From Acidobacteriota bacterium (GTDB lineage: Bacteria > Acidobacteriota > Holophagae > Holophagales > Holophagaceae), in the NCBI GenBank assembly GCA_021794095.1, contig JAJYRN010000014.1:22065-86064 (forward strand): a DNA stretch of 64,000 nucleotides. The letters run 5' to 3'. Below, one piece after another: positions 51,733-59,636 of this stretch. The notes under the pieces were generated by a model. That model was not told the DNA's origin, did not search any database, and saw only the letters and a list, made by a program, of their open reading frames with translations. The position numbers and the translations under genes are program-made. Position 1 is the first letter of the stretch; each line of letters begins with the position of its first letter.

Positions 51733-51803
51733 CAATTTGTCTTCCATCAAGAACACCCATCTCGCTCACCACTTCAAGGCGAACATGGCTTCATTTTCAT
51801 GAG

Positions 51804-51819
51804 AGCAATCCATGTACCA
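51804..51819 (-). promoter_or_regulatory. Candidate sigma54 promoter of the gpmA remnant
   Basis: On the minus strand TGGTACATGGATTGCT has GG-N10-GC spacing and about 10 of 12 core consensus positions, including TTGCT. The start site would be near 51793, about 60 nt before the gpmA ATG. Confidence 0.6.
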
Positions 51820-52012
51820 CTTCTACGGGGTGCATTGGTTCGAAGTGATTGCCATATTCAAATAGCAGTTGCGCATACACTTATGGTTGCTTTTGCGCGA
51901 GCCAGGTTGCGGTCGTTTCCCAGGATGCACCGGCACATTGGCAATTGGCAGAAAGCGGATCTGGTCAATACGGCAGGCCCGATCAATCATCCTGACCCAA
52001 GCGCCGCGGTTT

Positions 52013-52044
52013 TCAAAATGATGCCCTCATGGACTCAAAATGAT
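52013..52044. repeat. Direct repeats TCAAAATGAT, candidate activator site
   Basis: TCAAAATGAT occurs at 52013-52022 and 52035-52044, start-to-start 22 bp or about two helical turns. The pair lies between the divergent gpmA and pdc promoter elements, about 90-120 bp upstream of the pdc one. TCAAAATGA recurs at 59172-59180 upstream of csbD. Confidence 0.45.
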
Positions 52045-52131
52045 CGGATCAGGCCATTCAGTCCAATAAACAAGTCTCCAACTAAATTAATTAACATCCT
52101 AATTGCTAATCCTTACACGCCTGTAGAAACC

Positions 52132-52147
52132 TGGCCTAAAAGTTGCT
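52132..52147 (+). promoter_or_regulatory. Candidate sigma54 promoter of pdc
   Basis: TGGCCTAAAAGTTGCT matches the TGGC and TTGCW halves with exact GG-N10-GC spacing. The predicted start near 52158 gives a 60-nt leader before ATG 52218. Confidence 0.7.
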
Positions 52148-52217
52148 CTTCGGTTCCCAGCTATTGGCAGTCTTGAAAAATCAGCCGGACAACCCGTTAG
52201 TGATCGAGGCCTGCAGG

Positions 52218-53882
52218 ATGGAATCCCTAGTCACAGTTGGTGAGTACCTATTGGACAGATTGAAAGAGCTCGGGGTGGATCATCTGTTTGCCGTGCCCGG
52301 GGACTTTGTCCTGGGCTTCCTCAACCAGGTTCTGAAGAGCGAGGTGGGCTACGTTGGAACCTGCAATGAACTCAACGCTGCCTACGCCGCAGACGGCTAT
52401 GCACGCATCAAGGGGTTGGGTGCGTTCGCCACAACCTTTGGTGTGGGAGAATTAAGCGCCATCAATGGAGTCGCTGGGGCCTACGCAGAACGGGTGCCCA
52501 TCGTCGCGATCACCGGGTCACCGGCGACGGCTCAATTCCGCAAGCAGCCGCTCCTGCACCACACCTTGGGCGACTATCAGATCCCGTTGAAGATGTACGA
52601 AAGCATCACGGTCGCATCCACCCAGTTGGAGTCGGGCGATACGGCACCGGCTGAGATTGACCGGGTGCTGTCGGCCTGCCTCGCCTATCACCAGCCGGTC
52701 TACATCAGCCTCCCGTCTGATGTGACGAGGATGACCTGTCCCCGGCCCAGACCGCTACTCCTTCCAGCCAACGCCCCAAGCGATCAGGCGACCCTTGAAG
52801 AGGTCATCACGGAGTCGCGGGGGATGCTCGAACAGTCCGCCAGGCCCCTGGTCATCTGCGATGTGGAGCTGGTCAGGTTCAAGCTCCACCAGGAGCTGTC
52901 CGCCTTCCTTGAGAGGACCGGGTTCCCCTACGTCACCATGATGCTTGGGAAAGGCATTCTGTCCGAACACCACCCTCAGTTCATTGGCCTCTTCGAGGGT
53001 GACAGGAGCCGGGAGTACGTCCGGCAGCAGGTCGAATCCTCAGATTGCATCCTGCATCTGGGCGCCCTGATGACCGATTTCAATACAGGTGGGTTCACCA
53101 CGAATCTCGATGACGCCAAGACCATCAAGGCGAACATCAGCAGCGTGAAGATCAAGCACCACTCCTACAAACATGTGCAGCTCAAGGATTTCCTTCTTGG
53201 ACTCGGGAAGCAACTTTCCATGCGTACGCCTGAGTCCATGAACATCCGCTGTGCTGCCGAAAGCTGCAGTCATCGGCATACCCAGCCCTTCTTGTCCGAT
53301 CCGCTGAAGCCCCTGACCATAAAGCGGTTCTTCGATCGGATGAGCCATTTCATCCAGAACGATTCAATCCTCCTTGCGGAGACGGGTGTCGCCTTGTTTA
53401 GCTCAGCCGAAATGCTGATGCCGGAGGGGGCCACGTTCATCGGGCAGACGTTCTATGGATCCATCGGCTACACCGTGGGTGCCACCCTGGGCGCCAGCCT
53501 GGCCGCCCCTGGCCGTCCGGTCGTGCTGTTTGTGGGGGATGGCTCTTTCCAGGTTACCGGCCAGGAGCTTTCGACCATGATCCGCAACAAGCTGCGTCCG
53601 ATTGTGTTTCTCCTCAACAACGATGGCTACACCATTGAGCGGGTGATAACGGATCATTCCTACAATGACATTCAGCCATGGACCTACCACAAACTCGTAG
53701 AGGTTTTCGGAGGCGGGCTGGGCCTGGATGTTCATACGGAGGGTGAGCTGGAGCGTGCGCTTGGAACCGCCAGCACGGCGGAGGGCCTCGTCTTCATAGA
53801 AGTCCATACCGGAAAGCTGGACTGTCCGGAGTCGCTTCGGAGTGCGGGTCGGTCCATGGCCAAAATCAACCAGCTCGATTGA
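52218..53882 (+). CDS. pdc: Thiamine-dependent 2-oxo-acid decarboxylase (pyruvate/indolepyruvate decarboxylase family)
   Basis: The enzyme decarboxylates pyruvate or an aromatic 2-oxo acid to the aldehyde using ThDP. CNELNAAYAADGYARIKG holds the catalytic Glu, LLHHTLGDY the His pair, and GDGSFQVTGQELSTMIRNKLRPIVFLLNNDGYTIE the ThDP-Mg motif. From ATG 52218 it is 554 aa, normal for the family. The upstream track start at 52143 falls inside the -12 element. Substrate cannot be fixed from sequence; the presence of adhP downstream favours acetaldehyde, while the adjacent amino-acid decarboxylase leaves phenyl- or indolepyruvate possible. Confidence 0.88.
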   Translation: MESLVTVGEYLLDRLKELGVDHLFAVPGDFVLGFLNQVLKSEVGYVGTCNELNAAYAADGYARIKGLGAFATTFGVGELSAINGVAGAYAERVPIVAITGSPATAQFRKQPLLHHTLGDYQIPLKMYESITVASTQLESGDTAPAEIDRVLSACLAYHQPVYISLPSDVTRMTCPRPRPLLLPANAPSDQATLEEVITESRGMLEQSARPLVICDVELVRFKLHQELSAFLERTGFPYVTMMLGKGILSEHHPQFIGLFEGDRSREYVRQQVESSDCILHLGALMTDFNTGGFTTNLDDAKTIKANISSVKIKHHSYKHVQLKDFLLGLGKQLSMRTPESMNIRCAAESCSHRHTQPFLSDPLKPLTIKRFFDRMSHFIQNDSILLAETGVALFSSAEMLMPEGATFIGQTFYGSIGYTVGATLGASLAAPGRPVVLFVGDGSFQVTGQELSTMIRNKLRPIVFLLNNDGYTIERVITDHSYNDIQPWTYHKLVEVFGGGLGLDVHTEGELERALGTASTAEGLVFIEVHTGKLDCPESLRSAGRSMAKINQLD

Positions 53883-53899
53883 ATGGAAAGAGGCGCCCC

Positions 53900-55699
53900 A
53901 TGGAGGATCAGAACATCGAGGATGGGCTTACGGAAAACCCGTTCCCAAGAGACTTCCATGGCTATTGGAATACTGGCGACAGCGACCGGAAAGATGCCCC
54001 TCTCTGGGCCAAATATCGCACCAAAATGGCGGGTGAATTCCCCTCTCCCTTCCGGAGCACCAAACACGCCCTTGCTGGGCAGGTCGAAACCTTCCTGGAG
54101 AAGCTCGACCAACTGCGCCCAGAGGAAAACGGCTCGGCGTATCTGGGGGCGAGTGGCGATCTGGCCTACGCGTATCCATGGGTGAAGAACGTGGCGATCC
54201 GTCAGGAGATGGGCGACCTCGATGCAGTCCTGGACGATGTGGTGAGTCTCTTCCAGGGAGCGCCGAACTGGGGCAGCCCTCTGACCTTGTGCAACGTCAA
54301 CCCCAATTCCAATACGGCCGCTCTCCTGGCCTCCATGATGTCGCAAGTGTTCGCGGCCAACATCCTCGAAGGGGAGTACGCATGGAATGTGCACCGGGCG
54401 GAGCTTGAAACCGCGGGAATGCTGGGCAACCTGTTCGGATGGAATCCGCTGAACACAGGCGCCATCTACACCTATGGTGGTGGCGGCTGTTGGACCTACG
54501 GGCTGAAGTACGGCCTGACTCGGGTTCTGCCGGATTCCCGTTCGAAGGGGGTGCGGAGCAACGCCAAGGTTATCTGTTCGCAACAGGCTCACTATGTTCA
54601 ACAGAACGCCACCGACTGGCTGGGGCTGGGCATGGACAACATCGTCCAAGTCCGGACGGATACCCGCACCAATCAAATGGACCTGGCCCATCTGGAGGCC
54701 ATCCTCTTGGAACTCACCTCCCAGGGCATTCCCGTGGCAGTGGTGGTCTGCACCATGGGTACGACCGATGCCGGCGCCTTTGATCCCATTGGGAAGGTGC
54801 GTGAAATCCTGGATCGTCATCCCAATCCGCCAGGATTCGGAAAGGCCATCCTATACGCCGATGCCGTCGTGGGTTGGTCCTGGATTTATTTCAAGGATTA
54901 CGATTTCGACCAGAATCCGCTGGAGTTTTCGGAGCGAATCCTTCCAATCCTGAAACGTAACGGATTGGCATTGAAGGAACTAAGCGTTGCGGATGCCGTC
55001 GGCATAGATTTCCACAAGGCCGGTTGGGCGCCCTATGTAAGCAGTTGCTTCCTTTACAAGAATGCGGCGGAATTCGAATCCATCCATCGCCGGGGGGAAG
55101 ATGCCTATCTTCAGGCGCGGACACCCTACAATCCCATGTACTACACCCTCGAAGTTTCACGAACGGCCTCAGGCTCCCTGGCAGGGTGGGCCACGCTGAA
55201 ATACTTCGGCATGGAAGGAATGCAAGCGATCCTGGGAGGGATTTTGGAATCCAAATATTACCTCCTCGATCGTTTGGCGTCCCTCCCTGAGTTTGTTTGC
55301 GTGAATCCGGACGATTCGAACCTGGTGACCTTGTTCCGCATCTATCCAACCGGAACCGATGCCAAGGCCCAATACCAGCGGGAGTTGAAAGATCCCACCC
55401 GGCGCTCCGAGCTTGTGCGGCACAATCAGTTGACCGAGGCCATCGGCATCCTGCTCTTCGAGTGGTACCGCTCCGGTAAGACGATCGATGGGAAATACAC
55501 ACCACACATGAGCTACAGCACGGGCTTCCGCACCACCACCTACAACCAGGATGGCGCGGAGGCGGAATCGGTCATCTATGCGCTCAAGATATTCCCGATG
55601 AATGTCTTCGTGACCTCGGAAGTCATGCGCTGGGCCTTGACCTGTGTCCTGGCAGCACGGGACGAAGTGATGAGGTCTCTTCCCAGCTTGGCCCCTTGA
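53900..55699 (+). CDS. PLP-dependent group II amino-acid decarboxylase
   Basis: Fold-type I PLP decarboxylase related to glutamate, aromatic-amino-acid and diaminobutyrate decarboxylases. NPNSNTAALLASM, CSQQAHYVQQNATDWLG, VVCTMGTTDAGAFDPIG, ILYADAVVGW and the PLP-lysine motif VGIDFHKAGWAPYVSS are all visible. ATG 53900 has AAAGAGG 6 nt upstream; 599 aa. It is 17 bp after pdc, so they form an operon. Substrate is not assigned. Amino-acid decarboxylation consumes a proton, which would suit an acid-response role (inference). Confidence 0.85.
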   Translation: MEDQNIEDGLTENPFPRDFHGYWNTGDSDRKDAPLWAKYRTKMAGEFPSPFRSTKHALAGQVETFLEKLDQLRPEENGSAYLGASGDLAYAYPWVKNVAIRQEMGDLDAVLDDVVSLFQGAPNWGSPLTLCNVNPNSNTAALLASMMSQVFAANILEGEYAWNVHRAELETAGMLGNLFGWNPLNTGAIYTYGGGGCWTYGLKYGLTRVLPDSRSKGVRSNAKVICSQQAHYVQQNATDWLGLGMDNIVQVRTDTRTNQMDLAHLEAILLELTSQGIPVAVVVCTMGTTDAGAFDPIGKVREILDRHPNPPGFGKAILYADAVVGWSWIYFKDYDFDQNPLEFSERILPILKRNGLALKELSVADAVGIDFHKAGWAPYVSSCFLYKNAAEFESIHRRGEDAYLQARTPYNPMYYTLEVSRTASGSLAGWATLKYFGMEGMQAILGGILESKYYLLDRLASLPEFVCVNPDDSNLVTLFRIYPTGTDAKAQYQRELKDPTRRSELVRHNQLTEAIGILLFEWYRSGKTIDGKYTPHMSYSTGFRTTTYNQDGAEAESVIYALKIFPMNVFVTSEVMRWALTCVLAARDEVMRSLPSLAP

Positions 55700-55766
55700 G
55701 CCCAGAAATCCGCCCTTGAGAACGTCCCCCGCAGCGCACGTTCACAGACGATGACGTCTTCCTCCT

Positions 55767-58106
55767 CTATCCAATCTTGAGATGATTGAATACGGGAACT
55801 TTGGCAAAGTCTAAAATGAATGCGAGGCATGCTGCCGCCGCGAGTGTCCCTCCGACGACGGAGAGAGGCAAAGCAGTCATGGCGATGCCGCGCGAAACTA
55901 ACCCCGAAATGATGAGAATATCGAAGACAGTGGACACAACGACCCAGCGGCCTGGGCGAGAACGCCAAAGGTGTCTGCGTTCGCGAATGGAATAGAGCGT
56001 TGCCTCACTGCCAAACACAAGCGCGAGCAGTGCCAGGGTTCTCAGCGCGTCGATTCCGAGTCCCATGTGGAATTTTCCGACGGCCAGAACGGCAGTGCAA
56101 AAGAGCAGAAGACCGCTCCCCATCACGGCGCCTGCGATCGTCAATTCGCCGATTCGCCAGACGTTGGGTGTCGGGGACGGCTGCACATTGTCCGTAGTCA
56201 AAGACATCGCGAGAAAGTCGCCGGTGATCATCAGGATGACCATCAGCATTGGAGTCAGGATCGCCTGTCCGGTCATGATCAGTCCGACGGCCAGAAAGAG
56301 CGCCTGCACCATCTTCTTGATCACGGAGTTCAGCGTATAGGTGAGGATGCGCTGAAAGGTCACACGGCCTTCTTTGACCGAAGCGACAATACCGACGAGT
56401 CCGGGTTCGGTCAGCACGATGCCTGCGGCCGACTTTGCGACGTCGGTCGCCGTGGATACGGCGATTCCCATCTGCGCCTGGCGCAGAGCCGGTGCGTCGT
56501 TGGCGCCGTCACCGCACATACCGACGATGTGGTTGCTCTTCTGAAACGCCTTTACGAGGTTGTACTTCCCCTCCGGGAGGACACCTGCGAAGACTGCGAA
56601 ATCCTCAGGGCGCACAGTGTCTGGGATGGGTCCAGGGGGAGAGATCGCTCCATCAAGACCTACTGCATGAGCCACGATCGCCGCCGTTGCCGGGGCATCA
56701 CCCGTCACCATAACGGTGCGAACCCCCAGCGTGTGCAACTCCGTAATGAGTGCCGCCGAATCGGTTCGAGGGGGATCGCTGAGAGCAATGATGCCAGCAA
56801 GCTTGATGGCATCCGGCGGACCGACCGCGACAGCCAGCACCCGGAAGCCCTGGGCCTGGAGATCGCTTGCTGTCTTGGAGGCATCGGGTGATGGCGGCAT
56901 GAGGTCAATCACCGCAGCGAAGGCTCCCTTCACGGCCCGCACGGTCGCGCCACCGGTATCTATCGCAGTAGCCTCGGACATCTTGGTGGCGGAATCGAAA
57001 GGCACAAATTGACTCAGTTTTGGTAGATCGGAGGCGACAGCCTTCGCGGAGGCGGCGCGAATCGCCGTGTCCACGGGATCCTGTCCGCCTTCGGAACTGG
57101 CCAGGGCGGCAATTCCCAGCACGTGTGATTCGTCGAAGCCGGGCATGGGGTGTACGGCGGTTACCTTCAGCTCATTCTGCGTCAAAGTGCCTGTTTTATC
57201 TGCACAGAGTACATCAATGCTCGCCGCTTCATCCACGGCGGAGAGCCGCGTTGGAAGGACGCCCAGATGGGCCAGAGACCGCGCGCCGATAGCCGCCGCA
57301 AGCGTGAAGGTCGCCGGCAACGCGACCGGGATTGAGGCGAGAACTGCGGTAAGAACCAGTGGAATGATGTCGTGCACCGGCATCTTGAGATCGTAGGCAT
57401 ACCCCACGAGAATCACGATAACGACGCCATTGAATATGGCGAGGTTTCGCACGACGCGCAACACGGCTTTCTGCTGCGAACTTTCGACGTGAGCAATGCG
57501 AACCAACTCTGCGGTGCGTCCAAATTTGGTTCGCGCCCCAGTGGCCGTCACTTCCCCGACCGCTTCGCCGCGTCGCACCAATGCTCCAGCATACGTTTCA
57601 AACCCAGCGCCTGCTTCGACGGGAACGGATTCGCCGGTCAGCATGGACTGGTCAAGCAGCACCGATCCTTCGATGAGACGCATATCAGCGGCGACCACGG
57701 CTCCGAGCGATAACTTGACTACATCTCCAACCACCAATTCCGCAGCGGGTACAGTGGTCCAGACATGATCGCGCTTGACTGACGCATTCAAGGCGAGCCG
57801 CGACTTCAGGGCCGCAAGTGTCGCCTGGGCGCGACCTTCCTGAAAATAACCAAGAACGGCGTTGAACACCAGGAGCCCTGCAATGATCGCAGCCTCCAAA
57901 TACTTACCAAGCACCAATTCCAGCACAATGGATGCCTCGAGCATCCACGGAACGGGAGCCATGAACTTGGCCATCGCCCTGCGCAGCGGATGCAGAGCGG
58001 TGTCAGGCATTGCGTTGGGGCCTGACTTTTCTAACCTGAGCCGGGCTTCATTGCCTGTGAGTCCGGTCGCGGGCGTGACATCTTTCGCGGGAGCTTCTGG
58101 AGGCAT
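55767..58106 (-). CDS. P3A-type H+-translocating P-type ATPase
   Basis: A plasma-membrane-type proton pump. The actuator motif is MLTGESVPVEAG, M4 contains IPVALPATFTLAAAIG, the phosphorylation site is CADKTGTLTQNE, and the hinge motif is GDGANDAPAL. About ten membrane helices are visible. From ATG 58106 (GGAG upstream) it is 779 aa. It lacks N-terminal metal-binding Cys motifs. It is the last gene of a minus-strand set with two small proteins, and convergent with the amino-acid decarboxylase. Confidence 0.9.
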   Translation of the reverse strand: MPPEAPAKDVTPATGLTGNEARLRLEKSGPNAMPDTALHPLRRAMAKFMAPVPWMLEASIVLELVLGKYLEAAIIAGLLVFNAVLGYFQEGRAQATLAALKSRLALNASVKRDHVWTTVPAAELVVGDVVKLSLGAVVAADMRLIEGSVLLDQSMLTGESVPVEAGAGFETYAGALVRRGEAVGEVTATGARTKFGRTAELVRIAHVESSQQKAVLRVVRNLAIFNGVVIVILVGYAYDLKMPVHDIIPLVLTAVLASIPVALPATFTLAAAIGARSLAHLGVLPTRLSAVDEAASIDVLCADKTGTLTQNELKVTAVHPMPGFDESHVLGIAALASSEGGQDPVDTAIRAASAKAVASDLPKLSQFVPFDSATKMSEATAIDTGGATVRAVKGAFAAVIDLMPPSPDASKTASDLQAQGFRVLAVAVGPPDAIKLAGIIALSDPPRTDSAALITELHTLGVRTVMVTGDAPATAAIVAHAVGLDGAISPPGPIPDTVRPEDFAVFAGVLPEGKYNLVKAFQKSNHIVGMCGDGANDAPALRQAQMGIAVSTATDVAKSAAGIVLTEPGLVGIVASVKEGRVTFQRILTYTLNSVIKKMVQALFLAVGLIMTGQAILTPMLMVILMITGDFLAMSLTTDNVQPSPTPNVWRIGELTIAGAVMGSGLLLFCTAVLAVGKFHMGLGIDALRTLALLALVFGSEATLYSIRERRHLWRSRPGRWVVVSTVFDILIISGLVSRGIAMTALPLSVVGGTLAAAACLAFILDFAKVPVFNHLKIG

Positions 58107-58140
58107 CGTATTCTCCAACAGCAGGGGGGGGCTAGAGCAA

Positions 58141-58398
58141 TCATCGCCACCAAAGCGCAATGACGACCCAGAACAGCCCAACGAGAAACATCAGCCACAC
58201 CAAGTCGCCGCCCCGTCCCCAGGACTGATGATGAGACGTTCTGGGAGAACCGATGGAACCTTTCCGGATCTCGCGACGCCGTTGGATGTACCTCGGATAA
58301 GGCGGACCCCATCCCCGGTAGCCCCACCCGTAGCCCACCGGAGCGAGGAGAAACATGAACATGAATACCATCCACAAAATCCACCATGTGCTCATCAT
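58141..58398 (-). CDS. Small membrane protein, 85 aa
   Basis: Two hydrophobic helices, one at each end (WWILWMVFMFMFLLAPVGYGW and LVWLMFLVGLFWVVIALWW), flank a basic, Arg/Tyr-rich loop. SD-like GGAGAAG precedes the start. It is 34 bp upstream of the H+-ATPase gene on the same strand. I do not recognise a family. Confidence 0.65.
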   Translation of the reverse strand: MMSTWWILWMVFMFMFLLAPVGYGWGYRGWGPPYPRYIQRRREIRKGSIGSPRTSHHQSWGRGGDLVWLMFLVGLFWVVIALWWR

Positions 58399-58417
58399 TC
58401 TACTTCTCCATTTATTT

Positions 58418-58455
58418 CGTGAGTTCCTGGTAAGCCAGCTTGCCAGGAACTCACG
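58418..58455. repeat. Long perfect-type hairpin between two small genes
   Basis: CGTGAGTTCCTGGTAAGC and GCTTGCCAGGAACTCACG form an 18-bp stem (one G-T wobble) around only CA. No T tract follows on either strand, so a normal intrinsic terminator is unlikely; an RNA-processing or attenuation element is possible. Confidence 0.7.
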
Positions 58456-58488
58456 TTCTATCCTTCGTCTCGGATTTCCTGATCTCTG

Positions 58489-58713
58489 CTACTTGTGCGA
58501 TCCGGCAAGGGTATGGGTTGAATGCTCATGAGCCTTTGTACTGTGTCCGTGAGCCTTTGTGCTGTGTTCAAGGGCCATCTTGGAGTGTTCATGTCCCTTG
58601 GCATCGTCCCCTGCTTCGTGGTGGACGGCGGCTAGGTGGTGATGCTTAGCGGCCTCCCCATAATGCTCAGCGGCTTTAAGATGGTCTGGCGTCGAGGGAT
58701 GTTTGATAGCCAT
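58489..58713 (-). CDS. Small His-rich stress-type protein, 74 aa
   Basis: The product MAIKHPSTPDHLKAAEHYGEAAKHHHLAAVHHEAGDDAKGHEHS is a helical, His/Ala/Glu/Lys-rich protein of a type seen in bacterial stress clusters (from memory). The C-terminal STKAHGHSTKAHEHST is a repeat. The start has AAGGAG 7 nt upstream. It is the first gene of the minus-strand set that ends with the H+-ATPase. The function is unknown. Confidence 0.7.
   Translation of the reverse strand: MAIKHPSTPDHLKAAEHYGEAAKHHHLAAVHHEAGDDAKGHEHSKMALEHSTKAHGHSTKAHEHSTHTLAGSHK
58529..58570 (-). repeat. 21-bp tandem repeat (two copies)
   Basis: TGAGCCTTTGTACTGTGTCC(G) at 58529-58549 is followed by TGAGCCTTTGTGCTGTGTTC(A) at 58550-58570. 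It encodes the STKAHxH repeats of the His-rich protein. Confidence 0.85.
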
Positions 58714-59219
58714 GGCTATTCTCCTTGGTATGTGTTTGCGGATGAGAATTTTGATTGACGGCAGTTTCTCGAATGGGCGGTCCGCGTGGTTCTCCCGCGT
58801 TGATCAGGACTCGATCCGAGCTCGAGGCTGGAAACCCTTCTAGATGCCAAACGCTGATCACTCGTGACTTCATGAAGGGATCTCTCGGATCAGGGCGATC
58901 AAGAACACCATGAGCAACAAAGGCAATTAATGAACCGTACTTTAAGACTTCCAAAATCAATATTTATAGATGTATTAACTCGCGGCTTCGACCTCGGTTC
59001 AATCAAGTTGGGGCCCCCGTTCATTCAATCTGAAGGGGTGATGCAATTAAGCGGGCCCTCCCGCTGGCTTTGGCCGTCACCGGACGTCTACTTCATTTGG
59101 GAGGGGTAAGGGGCGCGGGTGGCTTCACTTTGAGGCCCGTCTTCTTTCATATTGATTGGAAACGCGCGATTTCAAAATGAATTATATTTTTAATTGCATA
59201 TTTGATTGATTTTAGATTA
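58714..59219. other. AT-rich divergent intergenic region
   Basis: About 500 bp between the His-rich protein (minus) and csbD (plus), with an AT-rich end at 59.17-59.22 kb. The 94-aa minus ORF entering here has no supporting signal. It holds the csbD-side TCAAAATGA site and a weak minus-strand sigma54-like element. Confidence 0.5.
58922..58937 (-). promoter_or_regulatory. Weak sigma54-like element toward the H+-ATPase operon
   Basis: On the minus strand CGGTTCATTAATTGCC has GG-N10-GC spacing and TTGC, but a poor -24 half. It lies about 210 bp before the His-rich protein start. Confidence 0.25.
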
Positions 59220-59235
59220 TGGCCTAAAGAATGCG
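59220..59235 (+). promoter_or_regulatory. Candidate sigma54 promoter of csbD
   Basis: TGGCCTAAAGAATGCG shares TGGCCTAAA with the pdc element and keeps the GG-N10-GC spacing. A start near 59246 gives a leader of about 45 nt before csbD and excludes the track start at 59231. Confidence 0.65.
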
Positions 59236-59290
59236 TGACTCCATGGTGCAGCAAGCCCTCTTCCACGCTCGCCCCAAGGAGATCGCCGTT

Positions 59291-59470
59291 ATGAAATCAA
59301 GTACGAAGGACCAAGGCGCAGGGAAAATTCATGAGTTCATGGGCAAGGTTAAGAAGGCCGCTGGGGAAGTGACGGGCATCTCTCACCTCGAATCGGAAGG
59401 AACCGCTGAAATGATCAACGGCACCATTCAGAAGAAAGTCGGCGAAGTGGAAAAGGTTATGGGCAAGTAG
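59291..59470 (+). CDS. CsbD-like stress protein, 59 aa
   Basis: The sequence MKSSTKDQGAGKIHEFMGKVKKAAGEVTGISHLESEGTAEMINGTIQKKVGEVEKVMGK matches the CsbD family: GKVKKAAGEVTG and GTIQKKVGEVEKV are the paired family blocks. ATG 59291 has AAGGAG 8 nt upstream. CsbD proteins are general-stress proteins of unknown mechanism. It would be the first gene after the sigma54-type element. Confidence 0.85.
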   Translation: MKSSTKDQGAGKIHEFMGKVKKAAGEVTGISHLESEGTAEMINGTIQKKVGEVEKVMGK

Positions 59471-59636
59471 GTCTCTTCGCTGACATGCAAGAAGAAGATG
59501 CAAATAGACAAGTGGCCTAGGGCCCGATCAATCAGCTTCCCTGGTTGGGAACGCCGCCTCTTTAAATGTCACCACTCACGCACGGGAAAGCCGACCCCAA
59601 GCAATCGTGGGGTAGGTTTAGAATTGAGGAGATCTC

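Larger units (their letters stand above)
51757..52217. other. AT-rich divergent regulatory region of gpmA remnant and pdc
   Basis: About 460 bp with lower GC than the core genome. The 218-aa plus ORF through it has no recognisable similarity. It holds two opposed sigma54-type elements and a direct repeat, listed separately. Confidence 0.6.

Noticed and set aside
51520-52176. 218-aa plus ORF across the pdc upstream region
   Set aside because: Opposite to the gpmA remnant and through promoter sequence; no SD and no recognisable pattern.
58676-58960. 94-aa minus ORF upstream of the His-rich protein
   Set aside because: Overlaps the His-rich gene in another frame and ends in it; no family match.
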